Source: Planctomycetota bacterium (lineage in GTDB: Bacteria; Planctomycetota; MHYJ01; JACQXL01). Taken from it: a stretch of 32,531 nt of DNA. Location: contig JACQXL010000073.1 of the NCBI GenBank assembly GCA_016208805.1, positions 1 through 32,531 on the forward strand, given 5' to 3'. Positions within the stretch are counted from its first letter, which is position 1. Each line of letters opens with the position of its first letter. Shown piece by piece: positions 13,101 to 28,100 of the stretch. The notes beneath the pieces are model-generated. The model had not been told where the DNA came from, did not search any database, and saw nothing but the letters and a program-made list of their open reading frames with translations. Position numbers and translations under genes: made by a program.

Positions 13101-16100
13101 GTATGGGATTGCCGGCGGATACCGGACCATCAAGAGTCAGGCCGAATATATGGGCAGATTATATTTAGGGTTCGGCAGCGCCCTCTATAACGCAACCACT
13201 TCTATTGCTATCACGGCCGGCGAACCATATGACCTATTCTATCTCCAGAGCAAGGGTTATATCGCTTCTACGATGAATTCGTTCAACGTCAATACCTGGT
13301 ATCATATTCAGGCGGCCTATGACCGCTCTGTTAACAGAAAGATGTATTTGCGGATTTCCGACACGGGCGGACTGATAGAAGAAAACACGGTTCGGGCAAA
13401 TATGATATTAAATGCGTCGTCCGTGCCGTTGTATATCGGCGCCGACCGGCAATACGGCAGGTATTTCAGGGGGTTAATAGACGAGGTCGGGCTGTTTAAT
13501 ACGGCCTATATCGGCGCTCATCAGGGGCCGGCCTATTACGAATCGGGCGAGATTGCCGCGCCCAATAACGGTTATGTCAGATGGAATAATATCGCCTGGG
13601 GCGAGCAGGAACGATATGGTGATGAACTGACGGCTGAATCAGGTGTGGAGATGGCCGGTCTCTGGCACCTGAATAATAACACCATAGACGAGTTCGGTAG
13701 CACGACCGACCCGGCAAATACCCTGCTTGATTTTACTGCCGGGGCCAAGTTCGGGGGTTATGCGGGTTGGTTTAACGGGACAAATAATAAGATAGCCGTG
13801 TGGGATGGCGCGGCGTATAACTGGACATCAGCCGGGCTGACCGTAGAGGCGTGGGTCAAGAACAGCACGATGTTGCCGCAGTCAATCGTGGCCAAGGGCG
13901 CCGGCACGACATTAGAATTCCGGCTCTATATAGAAAACGATTACCGGCCGGCCTTCTGGGTATCAAGTGGTGGCTCAGGTAAATCACCACTTGCCTACGG
14001 GCCTGTTGCCCGAACAGTTACGGATAATAGGTGGCATCATATTGTCGGGGTCTATGACGGCACATCGGTTAAGGTCTTTGTGGACGGTGAGTCGGGAGGT
14101 TCCGTTAGTTATAGCGGCACGGTCTATAACGGCGCTGATGCGGTATGGATTGGCTCCGACCAGGAAGGTGAGTGGTATTATACCGGCGTGATAGACGAGG
14201 TGGCCATATATCGGAGGCCGTTACAATCTGCCGAGGTTCTATCCAGATACCAGAAGGGCGTTACTTCTCTTAAGTTGAGGGTAAGTGTACGGGACGGGGG
14301 CGGTTACGGCTCGTGGGTCGGGCCGAACGATACGGACAGCGATTTTAAGATAGGCCAGAGTGAAGTAATCAGCGGGACTACAGGGCTGGTCGGGCGGGCT
14401 ATCAAATACCGGGCTGAGTTCACCACAGCCAACCCCCTCTACCCGGCTCGGTTTGACTTACTTAAACTCGCCCACCAGCCATATTATTCCAACCAGTCGC
14501 CCTGGGTAAGTAATTCCAGCGGCTGGGGTTATACCGGATTGGCCGGTTTCTTTGAGACACGGGGAAGCGGCTCGGCAACAGTAGATAATGTCAGATACCA
14601 AATCTCGCATCCGGCTAATCCGGCCGAGTGGTGGTGGTATAATGCCGGCTGGCAAATCGCTACTTCATCGGTAATGTCTTCCACCTGGCAGACCATCAAT
14701 GATAATATTTATACCTTTGACCCTGATGGCGCGCCTCAAAGCGGTAATTTCTATTTCAAGGCATTCCTGGTTTCTAACGGTATAGAATATGTGGCGTTGG
14801 ACGAGGTCAAGGTGGCAGACCAGTCGGTTACGGTTACCTATCCGAACGGCGGCGAGCAATGGGCATTAGGCGAACAACGGCAGTTCCAGTGGAGCAAGAA
14901 AGGGGCGGTGACTGCGGTTAAGATAGAACTGGCCAGAAACGGGCTGGGTGGTTCGTGGGAAGTGATTACCGATACGGTAGATGCCGCGGCTGGGGTCTAT
15001 ACATGGACCGTCACCTCGCCGGTTTCCACGACCTGTTATGCCCGGATAACATCCCTGCAGGATGCCAGCGTCTGGGACACCTCAAATGCTCAATTTGAGA
15101 TAAAAGAGGTTTCGGGCAAGAGCATAACAATCGGTTCGCCCAGCGCCGGAGATAATTGGATAGCCGAAGACCCGCATTCAATTACATGGACGACATTAGG
15201 CGGGGTGGGCAATGTTACCATCCAGTATTCCAAGAGCGGTAATTTTGATGACACTAAAACACTGGTAACCGGCATACCAAATACTACCACAATTTATAAC
15301 TGGACGCCGGTATCTTCGGATATTTCATCGGCGGCCGGCGGTAAGATAAGAATAATGGAAGACGATGGCTCGCCTACTACCGATTCAAACGCTTTCTTTG
15401 TCAAGGCCGGTTTTAATATCACCGTTCCGAATACTTATCCTATTTCCTGGGTGGTGGGTACAAACCAGACGATTCAGTGGTTCACCAAGGGCGATTCCGG
15501 CGATGTCAAGTTGGAATATTCCAGAGATGACTTCAATAGTGATATTAATATAATTACGCCGGCTATTTCCAATTCGCCCGGCGCGGGCAGTTATGTCTGG
15601 ACGCCGATTCCGATTACCACGACCTTAGGCGCGGCGTATAATGTCAAGGTCAGGATTAAAACGCTTGACGCAACCAAACCGCCCGCAGAAGATAAGTCTG
15701 ATAACGGTTTCAAGATATGCGGCAGTATCACGGTGGGACAGCCCAATGGCGGCGAGACGCTTTATGTCAACGATATGGGTAATGTCATTACCTGGACCAA
15801 GGTCGGCAATATCGTCAACTACCAGATAAGGTATTCAACAAACGGCGGGACGTCCTGGCCTTATAATATCGTGGCATCCACCGGCGGTACAGATTTAGGC
15901 GGTGGGGTGCGCGGGTTTACCTGGGAGCCCATCCCGGATACCATCTCTCCTGACTGCCGGGTAAAGATTACCGATGCGGACGACGGCCCGTTCTATGAGG
16001 TGCTGGATACCTCTAATGCTAATTTCACTATAAAGGGTAAGTTAGCGCTAACTACTCATCCGGGTCAGGCATCGGGTCAGGAATTCGTGATAGATTCAAC

Positions 16101-19100
16101 CACGCCCATCTCGTGGAATACGGTTGGGACAATACCGAATGTGAATGTTTGGTATATAGATGACTTCGGTTCAGTTAAAATCACCGGTCCGATATCCAAT
16201 ACCGGTGGAATTCTCTGGACAATCACGGACGACCTCAATCCCGACCCTAATAGTAATGTAAGGGTCTGGGTGGAGAATGCGGACGATACAACAGTCAAGT
16301 CACAATCACTCAATGCCTTCAAAATAAAGGGTGAGATTACGGTGGGTAAACCGGTGGGCGGCGATACCTATCTGGCTTATCACTCGTCTTATCAAACCAC
16401 GACATATTCCATAACTTGGACAGTTACCGGTTCAATCCCGTTTGTCAGGTTAGAGTATTCTACGACCGGCGAATTCGGGGCATATTCTACCGTAGCGCCG
16501 CCGGCGCCGGTAATCATTGCCTGTGGTGCGACCGGGACATATAATTATACCTGGCAGGTGCCATCTGTCCTCTCCGTGGCCTGCCGGGTCAAGGTGTCTG
16601 ATAGTGCCGATACAGCGGTCTATGGACTTTCTCAGCCAACAGACTTCACCGTAAAGGGCAAATTAGAGGTTACCGCTCCGATAAGTAGCGACATCTGGGC
16701 GGTGGGTGATACTGATAAGATTATTAAATTTAAGGTTACCGGCAACATCGGCGATGCCAGGATAGAGTATCTGGATAATACCAGTACCTGGCAGCCAATT
16801 ACCACAAGTTTCCCCGCTACGGCCGGCATAGAAAATTCGTATCAATGGTCAAGCGGGGTGGCGGACGTAATCACAACTACTGCCAGAATCAGAGTGAGGC
16901 CGGTGATTGCTGAGCGGGCTGACCCGTCGGAATCACCGCTCTTTACCATAAAGACTAATATTAATGTATACAAACCGGCGCTTAATGACTCGGTCTATGT
17001 CTATCATCCGACCTATCAGCCGACTAAATACCCGATTACATACACATATACCGGCACGGTTACCAATGTCAAATTCCAGTATTCAGCCAACGGCGATGCC
17101 GGTCCGTGGACGGATATCGGGACGGGCTTTACTAACGGCGATGGCACCGGGCAATATAACTGGGAGGTGCCGAATGTGATTACTTCCACCGCTAAGGTAA
17201 AGGTACTGGATAATGATGCCAACCATCCGGCGGCCGAGGGCAAATCCCAGCAATTCCTGATTAAAGGTAGACTGATTGTGGCTTATCCGTCCGCGGGCGA
17301 TGCGGTAACGTATCAGGATAATATTGCCATTAGTTGGACCGCGGTCGGGTCTTTTACGCCGGTTAAAATAGAGTATTATGACGGCACCAGTTGGGTTACG
17401 CCGGAGATTACTTCCAGCGCGGCCAGTGTTTCAGGGACAAATAACTCATATCCTTGGAATATACCGGATAAGGATTCTGATACCTGCAAGATAAGGGTTT
17501 CATCAACCGACTGGCAAAATATCTCTGCGGAAGGCGGCGTATTCCGGATAAAGGGTAAGGTGCAGGTAACCACGCCGGCCGGCGGTGAAGTATATGTGAT
17601 AGGCCAGAACCCGGTTATCAGTGGCACGAAATCAACCTCGGTAAGCGCAATTAAGTTAGAGTATTATAATGACGGTTCGGTTTCTCCAGGCTGGGAGACA
17701 GTAGTAACGAGTTATGCCGTAGCGCCATTGACCACCTGGAGTTACAGCGGCTGGACCGTACCGGATAAGATAAGCGCCGACCCGTTCAGCCCGGCCGCCA
17801 AGATAAGGATAACTGATGTGACCGTGGCAGGTTATTCGGATGTGACTTCTACCAGCAATAGTTTTAAGGTAATAGGCAGTTTCACCATTACCTATCCAGA
17901 TGCAGTCGCAACCTGGGGTGTAGGGGAACCAAGACCTATTACATGGACGACCAACGGTTCAATCAGTAAGGTCAATATCCAGTGGAGCATTAATGGTGTT
18001 ACCTGGACTAACTTTGTGACTAATTACGACAATAACGGCAACGGCACCACCGCTATCGGCATTACCGTGCCCGATGCCATCACCAACACTTTCAGGGTAC
18101 GTGTTGCTGCCAATACGGATAGCACGGTCTATAAGGACTCGCCTAATTTTGTGGTCAAAGGCAGATTCCTGATGACCCAGCCGATTTCTACAACCAAGTG
18201 GTTGGTAAATAATCAGGAGGATATTAAGTGGGATGTCTGGGGAACAATCAGTAAGGTAAATATATATTACTGGAATCAAACTATCCCTGACTGGGTTAGT
18301 ATTACAACTAACGCCCCGGCCACCAATACAGTCACTACAGGACAATACCTCTGGACCATCCCGAACCTTATCAGAGATGACATTAAGGTGAAGGTGGAGA
18401 ATGTAGATGACACTTCGGTGGTAAGAGAATCGGACCCGTTTAAGATAAGAGGAAAAGTGCATATAGATGTTCCTAATGGCGGGCAGGTGTATTATGTCTA
18501 TGACACGGTTGACCAGCCGACCAAGAGCCCGATACAATTCACGATAACCGGTTCAATAACCACTGCGCTTAATTTAGAATATTCTATCGATGACGCTGTC
18601 TGGAATCCGATAGCAACCACAACCGTAGCCAGCGCCGGAGTATATACTTATCAGTGGGAAGTGCCTGGCACAGTACCAACAAATATTTGCAAGACCGTTA
18701 AGGTCAGGATAGTAGATACGGCGGTTGAGGGTGAAATAGACCCTTCTGATGCCAATTTTGAGATAAGGGGCAAGATATTTGTAACCGGTCCGATTACCAC
18801 CACGGTCTGGGCAGTAGGCGAGATTGGAAACAGCATCGTCTGGACCTCCGTAGGTAACATCGGCAGTGTAACCCTGCAGTATCTCAAAGACATCACCTGG
18901 ACGAATATAACCACGGTTGCCAGTAATGACGGTACGAACAATTACCTCTGGTCGGCCGGGGTAGCGAATGCCATATCCAGTGCGGCGAAGATACGGGTCG
19001 TGCCTGACCCGGCATTTGACCGTGCCAGCCCGGCCGAATCGCCCGCATTCAGTATCAAAAGCACGATCACGGTGGGTAGCCCGATGGCCAATGCGGTCCT

Positions 19101-22100
19101 GCTGGTAGATAGTACCACTCCGATAACCTGGACATATACCGGGACAGTAAGCAAGGTGAATATAGAGTTCAATATCAATGAGGAGGTCACCTGGACGGCG
19201 GTTGCCACAGCCGATACCGCGGGCAATGGGACCGGTAGTTATGACTGGAAAGTGCCCAATGCCATCTCAACCAATGTCAATATCCGGATATCGGATGCGG
19301 ATGCGGGACATCCGGCTGGGACAGTAGAAGGCCCGACCTTCAATATCAAGGGCAAATTGACTGTGGGCGCACCTATCTCAACCAGCGAGTGGACCACGGG
19401 AGAGTCCAGGGCTATTACCTGGACCGCTAATGGTGGACCGTTTAATATCAAGTTGGAGCTGTCTACCGATGACGGTCTCAGCTGGGAAGCAACACCGATA
19501 GTTGCATCATACGGAAGCGTCAGCGGGACCAACACCTATACCTGGAACCCGGTCTGGGACCGGGTATCATCCAAATGCAGGATAAGAATCTCACCCACTC
19601 AAACGTGGCAGAGTATCTCTGATGTAAGCCCGCAGTTTAAGATAAAGGGTCTGCTAACAGTAACCGCGCCATCAATGGCCGGTCAATCCGGATACCTGAC
19701 AATCGGACAGAACCCGAGCATAACGGGTACCAAGTCCACAGCGGTAACCAGCATCAAGATAGAATACTACAATGATAGCGCGATACCGGGCTGGGAAACA
19801 CTTATAGCAAGTCATGGGGTCGGGGTAGGCACGACCTGGAGTTATGGCTTGTGGACCGTGCCGGACAAGATAAGCGCCGACCCGTTAAGCCCGGCTGCCA
19901 AGATAAGGGTAACCGATGTTACTGATGCCGGTATCACTTGTTCTTCTGAAAGCGGCACATTCAAGGTGTGTGGTAGTTTCACGGTAACCTATCCGCCGGC
20001 ACTGACCGTCTGGTTGGTAGGCGAATCAAGACCGATTACCTGGACGACCAACGGTTCCATCAATAATGTCAATGTCCAGTGGAGCAAGGACGGCGGTTCT
20101 AACTGGACGACCTTTAGCAACGGCACTAATGTTTCTAATAACGGCAACGGCACCACGGCACTGACTATTACCGTGCCTGATGCGATAGCCAACACCTTCA
20201 AGGTCAGGGTGGTGGCCTCCGGTGACAGTACTGTTTGGGCATCATCACCTAATATAGAGGTCAAGGGCCGGCTCCAGATAACCGCGCCGATAGCGACAAC
20301 CATCTGGCGCGTGGGTAATCAGGAATATATCACCTGGGATGTCTGGGGAACAATCAGTAAGGTAAATATATATTACTGGAACCAGACTATCCCTGACTGG
20401 GTTAGTATCACGACTAATGCCCCGGCCACCAACACGCCGACCACGGGACAATACCTCTGGACCATCCCGAACCTTATCAGAGATGACTTTAAGGTGAAGG
20501 TGGAGAATGTAGATGACAGTTCGGTGGTAAGAGAATCGGACCCGTTTAAGATACGGGGTAAGGTTCAGGTCAATAACCCCAACGGCGCAGAGGTCTATTA
20601 TGTCTATGACTCGGTAGACCAAACTACCAAATACCCGATCACCTACACCGTTACCGGCGCTATCAGCCAGGTAAAGATAGAGTATTTACAAAGCGGGATA
20701 ACCTGGACCTTGATTAGCACAACTAATGCAACCGGGCTCTGGATGTGGGAGGTGCCGGGTGCTGCGGCGGATATCTGCAAGGCCGTCCGGGTGCGGGTTA
20801 CAGACAATATTAACTCCGATACGGCTGATGACTCCAATGCCGATTTTGAGATAAGGGGCAAGATATTTGTAACCGGTCCGATTACCACCACGGTCTGGGC
20901 AGTAGGCGAGATTGGAAACAGCATCGTCTGGACCTCCGTAGGTAACATCGGCAGTGTAACCCTGCAATACCTCAAAGCAGGGAGTTGGTATGATATCACA
21001 ACGGTTGCCAGTAATGATGGTATTAATAGTTATCTCTGGGTAGCCCCGGGAGTGGCAGATGCTATCTCAACCGCGGCTAAGGTCAGGGTCAAACCGGATG
21101 AGACATTTGACCGGGCTAATATTGCCGAATCACCGGCATTCACTATCAAGACGACCATAACAATAGGCAAACCAACTGCAGGCGAATCGCTCTTTGTGGA
21201 TAACACCTACACCATCACCTGGACATATACCGGCACGGTTAGTCAGGTAAAGATAGAATACAATAAAAATGATGAGGTAACCTGGACGCAGGTGGCATTG
21301 GTTACAGCCAGTCAGAAGTTCTATGACTGGCAGGTACCGGATGCGATATCGGATAATGTCAATATCAGGATATCAGACAATGATGCCGGTCATCCACCTG
21401 CCACAGTAGAGAGCGGGCAATTCTATATTAAGGGGCAGGTAACTGTTGGCGCGCCTGCATTCGGGGCTGAATGGACTTATAATGAATCAAGGAATATTAC
21501 ATGGACCGCAAACGGCGGACCGTTTGATGTCAGGATAGAATTATCCACCAATAACGGCGGCAGTTGGGAGGCCACACCCATTGTTGCCTCATACGGCAGC
21601 GTCAGCGGCACCAATACTTATCCCTGGAACCCGGTCTGGGACAGGGTCTCAGCACAGTGCAAGGTAAGAGTCAAGTCAACTGGTGACTTGCAGAATATCT
21701 CTGATGAGTCAGAGGTATTCAAGATAAAGGGTCAATTGCAGATTGGGTATCCGGCAGGCGGAGAGGTGTTCGTGGTCAATAGCAGCCCGACGATTACCGG
21801 GACTAAATCAACCGCGGTGCGATATATCAAGATAGAGTGTGATTATGATGACACGGCGCCGGGCGACTGGGTAACGCTGGCAGCCAGTTATGATGTCGGA
21901 GCAGGCACGACCTGGAGTTATGGTGGCTGGACAGTGCTTGACCGGATTAGCGCCAATCCGCTGGGCCCGGCTGCCAGGATACGGGTTACCGATGTGACCG
22001 ATGCCAGCATCACCAATGTCATTGCAACAAGTAATAACTTTAAGGTCATCGGAGGATTCACAGTAACCTATCCGACTGCAGGCACGACCTGGCTGGTGGG

Positions 22101-25100
22101 CGAATCTCGTCCGATAACCTGGACGACCAATGGAGCTATTAATGCGGTTAATGTTCAGTGGAGCAAGGACGGCGGTTCTAACTGGACGACCTTCAGCAAC
22201 GGCGCTAATGTGCCCAATAACGGCAACGGCACGACCGCGCTGACCATCACCGTGCCGGATGCCATCACCAATACCTTTAAGGTCAGGGTGGTGGCATTCA
22301 GCGATGACACGGTCTGGGCCGCCTCGCCTAATATTGAGGTCAAAGGCCGGCTCCAGATAACCCAGCCCATAAGCACGACCAAGTGGCTGGTGGATAACCA
22401 GGAAGAGATTAAATGGGATGTTTACGGGTCAGTATCAAGTGTCAATATAGATTATCGGACGGGTCTGTTACAACCTTGGGTTTCTATAACCACGACCGCG
22501 CCGGCGACTTATACATCCGGGGCAGGGCGTTATGGCTGGACGATACCTAATGTTATCGGTGATACTCTGCAGGTCAGGGTAGTCCAGAGTAATGACAGCG
22601 CCGTAGAAAGTATCTCAGCCCAGTACCTTAAGATAAGAGGTAAGGTACAGATAAATAATCCTAACAATGGTACCGAGGTATATTATCCTTATGATGCGGT
22701 TTACCAGACCACCAAATACCCGATAACCTACACTGTTACCGGTTCAGTATCACAGGTGAGATTGGAATACTGTCCGGATGGGGTAGCCGGGCCCTGGACC
22801 CAGATAACGCTGGTTGATACACCGGTTTCCGGGACCTCCACCTATCTGTGGGAGGTGCCCGGGGCATTAACCGATATCAAAAAGACGGTGAGAGTCCAGA
22901 TAGTGGATACGACGGCCGATGGAGAATCGGACTATTCCGATGCCAACTTTGAGATAAGGGGTAGAGTGACGGTAACCAGTCCGGATGCCAGCGCAACCTG
23001 GGCGGTCGGAGAGACCGGTCGGACGATTAACTGGGATGGCGTGGGCAATATCGGTAATGTTACATTAGAGTATCTAAAAGGCGTCAGTTGGTATTCTATA
23101 GCCACGGTAGCCAGTTCCAATGGGCCGAATAGTTATCTCTGGAATGCCGGGACGCCACCTTATGTAGCGGATGCGATATCAACGGCCGCCAAGATACGGA
23201 TAGTTCCGGACCCTGCATTTGGCCGTGCCATTACTGACGATTCAGACCCGTTTACTATCAAATCAACATTAATGCTCGGTAAACCCACGGCCGGTGAATC
23301 GCTTTATGTGGATAATAGTTATACTATTACCTGGACCTATACGGGCACGGTTACAAATGTCAAGTTGGAATACAACATCAATGACGAGGTAACCTGGACT
23401 AATATAGCAACGGTATCGGCTGGTGCGGTAGGGCAGGGTTCATATGACTGGACCGTGCCCAATGCCATTTCAAGCAATGTCAATCTCAGGATATCAGATG
23501 CGGATGCGGGTCATCCGGCTGCCACTGTTGAGGGGGTCCAGTTCTTTATCAAGGGGCAGATAACGATTGGTTCGCCGGCGCTGGATGCGGAATGGACCAA
23601 GGGCGAATCACGGGCCATCACCTGGACGGCCAATGGCGGTCCATTCCCGGTCAAGATAGAGTTATCCACCAATAACGGCGGCAGTTGGGAGGCCACACCT
23701 ATTCTGGGGGCATATACCAGTGTCAGCGGGACAAATAGTTGGACCTGGAATCCGGTCTGGGATAGGGTTTCGTCACAGTGTAAGATTAAGATATCATCTA
23801 CTGATGGGTGGCAAAATATATCAGGATTAAGTAACTCATTTAAGATAAAGGGCACGGTGACTGTCGGGTATCCGGCCGGTGGCGAGACATTTGTGGTTAA
23901 TAACAATCCGACGATAACCGGTACCAAATCAGGCGCGGTGACTGCCTTTAAAATAGAGGTTGATTATGACGACACGGCGCCGGGCGACTGGGTAACGTTA
24001 GCGGCCAGTTATGCGGTGGTCTCGGGCTCTGCGACCTGGAGTTATGGCGGCTGGACCGTGCTGGACAGAATCAGCGCCAATCCGTTAAGCCCGGCCGCCA
24101 GGATACGGGTTACCGATGTGACCGATGCCAGTATTACCAATATTATTGCGATAAGTAATAATTTTAAGGTAAAGGGTGCCATAAGTGTGTCATCGCCGGC
24201 TTTCCCGGATGAGTGGTTGGTTGGCTCAAGCCAGACCATCACTTGGAGCGCTACTGGTTCAGTTAGCCCGGTTAATATTTATTACTCAACAGATGATTTT
24301 GCCACTATAACTAAGACGATAGCCACGAATGTTTTGGCTGGTTCTGGGACAAGGATTTATACCTGGCCAGCAGTGGCAGACAATATTACCTCTGGTTATA
24401 CGGTGAAGGTAAAGGTCTGTGCTTCCAATGACCAGGATGATGTAAAAGGCGTAAGCAGTATCTTTAAGATAAAAGGTGCGATAGAAGTACGGGAGCCATC
24501 CAATCCTGGGATAGAATTAGAGGTCGGCAGTGCCTATACGATTACCTGGAGAACCACCGGCCAGCCCAAGAATGTCAGGATAGTATATTATACTGATATT
24601 ATACCGGAAACTGAAATAGTTGCCTCAACTCCGGCTACATATGTTCCGATTGCGGGTGTTACTTATGAGGGCAGATATCCTAATTGGGTCGTTCCGCCCG
24701 CTGTTTCCAAGCAGGCCAGGATAAAGATATATGATAAAGATGATAACACCGTCTATGATATATCCGATAATGTCTTCAGGATAAAAGCCAAGATAACCGT
24801 TACCAGCCCGAATACAGGTAACGAAGTCGGTATAGTCGGAGCCGACCCAGGATTATCCATCTCGTGGGCAATCACAGGTACTGCGACCAATGTTAAACTG
24901 GAGTATACGGTTAATAATGGTTTAACATGGACTAATATTGCCACCGTAGACGCAGGCGCCACGCCTTATAACTGGGTTATACCGGATGTGACTGGAATTA
25001 TTTCTAATAACTGCCGTGTTCGGGTGACCGATGCCGATGCCGGCGAAACTGATATATTGGATATTTCGGACAACCTTTTCAGGATAAGAGGTAAACTTAA

Positions 25101-28100
25101 TCTTGATACGCCTAATGTGGCCGCAGATTTTGAGGTGGGCGATACAGTGGTATTCCAGTGGACCGCCACCGGACCGATTGCGCAGGTTAATATCCTCTAT
25201 TCAACCGATGACTTTGCAACCGTCACCAAGACATTATTCAGCGGACTGGCATCAGGTTCAGGGACAAAGACCCAGAACTGGACAATACCAAATGATTTTG
25301 CCGACCTAACTACTTCAAGAATCATCAGATTCAAAGTGGTAGATTCGTCAGATAGCGCGGTTTATGACAATTCTGATGCGATGTTCAAGATAAAGGGTAA
25401 ATTCCAGGTAATTGACCCGAATTCCAGCAACCTGACCTGGCTGGTGGGCGAATTAAGAACCATCACTTGGACTACCACCGGCAAGATTGCGTCCGTGAAT
25501 GTGCAGTACAGCAAGGACGGCACCACAAACTGGACGACCTTCAGTAATGGTAGTGGCGTGCCTGACAATGCGGCTGGTAGCGGTTTAGGAACCACGGCGC
25601 TAATCGTTACCGTGCCAGATGCGATAAGTCCAACCTTCCGGGTGCGGGTGGTTAATCAGGTAGACACCGCAGTTGCCGACCCTTGCGATTATGATATCAG
25701 GATAAGAGGCCGGTTACAGATATATGACCCGATTGCCACGACCAAGTGGCTTGTAAGTAATCAGGAATTTATTAGATGGAATGTCTATGGCTCTATTCCT
25801 ACGGTAAATATTGAATACCAGGATGCCCTTGTGCCGGGTTGGATTCCGATAACCACCTCAGCACCGGCCACAAACACCCCGACCACCGGACAATACCTGT
25901 GGGCAATTCCTAACTTTATCAAAGATTCTGTCCAGGTCAGGGTGGTGCAGAGTGACGATGCGGCAGTATTTAGCGAGTCAGCCCAGTTTAAGATAAGAGG
26001 TAAAGTCAGGATAGATACGCCAAACGGCGGAGAAACATATTATCCGTATGACGCAGTTTATCAGACGACTAAATACCCAATAACCTACACGGTTACCGGT
26101 TCGGTATCACAGGTAAGACTGGAATATTGTCCGGATGGCGTGGCAGGTCCGTGGACGGTCATAGCGCTGATTAATCCGCCTTCCGCAGGTACTTATACTT
26201 ATATGTGGGAGGTGCCGGGGGCTTTGAATGATATAAAGGAAACCGTGCGAGTTCAGATAGTGGATACTATGGCTAACGGAGAATCTGATTACTCGGACAA
26301 TCCATTTAAGATTAAGGGTATAATGCAGGTTAGTGAACCACCTGATGCAGACGGTGTTTGGGAGGTTGGTCAATCAGGCACAATTCTGTGGAGTGTGGTT
26401 GGAGCAGTGGGTGATGTAACCTTGCAGTATCTCCAACCGGCTGATGGATTCTGGTATGATATTGCAAGCGTTTCAACCACATCGGGCGCCAATAGTTATG
26501 TCTGGGGTAGTGTGGCGGATGCGATAACCTCAACCGCGCGGGTGCGGGTAAAACCAGTGATTTCAACTAAGGCGGATATCGCCGTTTCTAACCCATTTAA
26601 GATTAAAGGACGCGTTTTAGTAACCGCTCCGACTCTTGGATATGTGGCTAAGGTGGGCGAGAGTTGCCCGATTTCCTGGGTGATTTCCGGGACGATGAAT
26701 ACGGTTACTCTTCAGTATAAAGTCGGGATAGATGCCTGGCAAGATATAACTACTGTGCCCGCCGGACTACTCGGCGGAACATATAACGGCTGGACTACAC
26801 CGGATAGGATTTCAACCAATGTCCGGGTTAGGGTCTTTGATACCTCTGTGCCGGAGGCATTTGACGACTCCGACCAGTTTGAGATACGCGGCAAACTTCA
26901 TCTGGATTATCCGTCTGATAGCGGGCTACCGGACTGGGTAATATTCGGAACTTACCCCATCACCTGGACGGCTTATGGCACTATTAATCAGGTAGAATTA
27001 AGATATGACCTTAATAATGGCAATGGACCGGACGGTAATCCGGATACGGGGGATGAATATCTAAATGTAATTACTACAACCGCTTCAGGCGCGCTAACGC
27101 ATGACTATTACTGGACTGTGCCGGATATTGCATCGGCTAATACCCGTATCAGGGTCGTGGATGTAACTAATTCTGCCGTGAAAGACGAAAGCGATTACCC
27201 GTTTAGAATCGCTGGTACTATTACTGTAGAATACCCGGGCACTGGCAATGTCTTTACCGTAGGCGACCCTATCGTGATTACCGGCACCAAAAGCAGCGGT
27301 GTTACTCAGGCGGATATCCAATACTGGAATGGCAACTTGAGTCAATATGTATCTGTGGCAATATCCGCTTCTATCGGAACCGGTTTGACCTGGTCGTATA
27401 ACTGGATTGCGCCTGACTGCCTCATGGGCGACCTACGTATCAAGGCAATATTCTCCGAAGATACAACCATCTTTGACATCGGCGACCAGTTCCGCGTCAA
27501 AGGTAACCTTACCCTCGGTCGGCCAAACGGCAACGAAGTCTTCACGGTCGGCACAACCGAACCGATTACCTGGACAATGATGGGCTCTATAATCAATGTC
27601 AATCTCTATTATTCACTGGATAATTTCGTTTCGTCGTCTAGGACCATCGCGACCGACCTTAGCGCCGTGGCCGGTTCATACAACTGGCCGGTGCCCGATG
27701 ATATTACCGCCGGCTACAGCGTTAAAATTAGAATAACGGACTCTGCTTATGAAATAGGCACCTATGACGACAGTAATAATCCATTTAAGATAAGGGGCAA
27801 AACCGAGGTTCAACCGATTACATGGACGGTTACCGGCTCAATCCAGAAAGTAAGACTAACATATACCTATGGTGAACCGGATGGCCGGACAACTGAGATA
27901 GAAATCACTCCCGACACGGCGGGAACAACTACAGGCAATACCGGCGTATACCTCTGGACCGTTCCGAACCTGATTACATCAAAAGCCAGAATCAAGGTTT
28001 ATGATAAAAACGATAATAATACCTGGGATGAAAGCGATAATACCTTTAAGACCAGAGGCAATATCACGGTTGGTTCGCCCAACGGCAACGAGGCTTGGTT

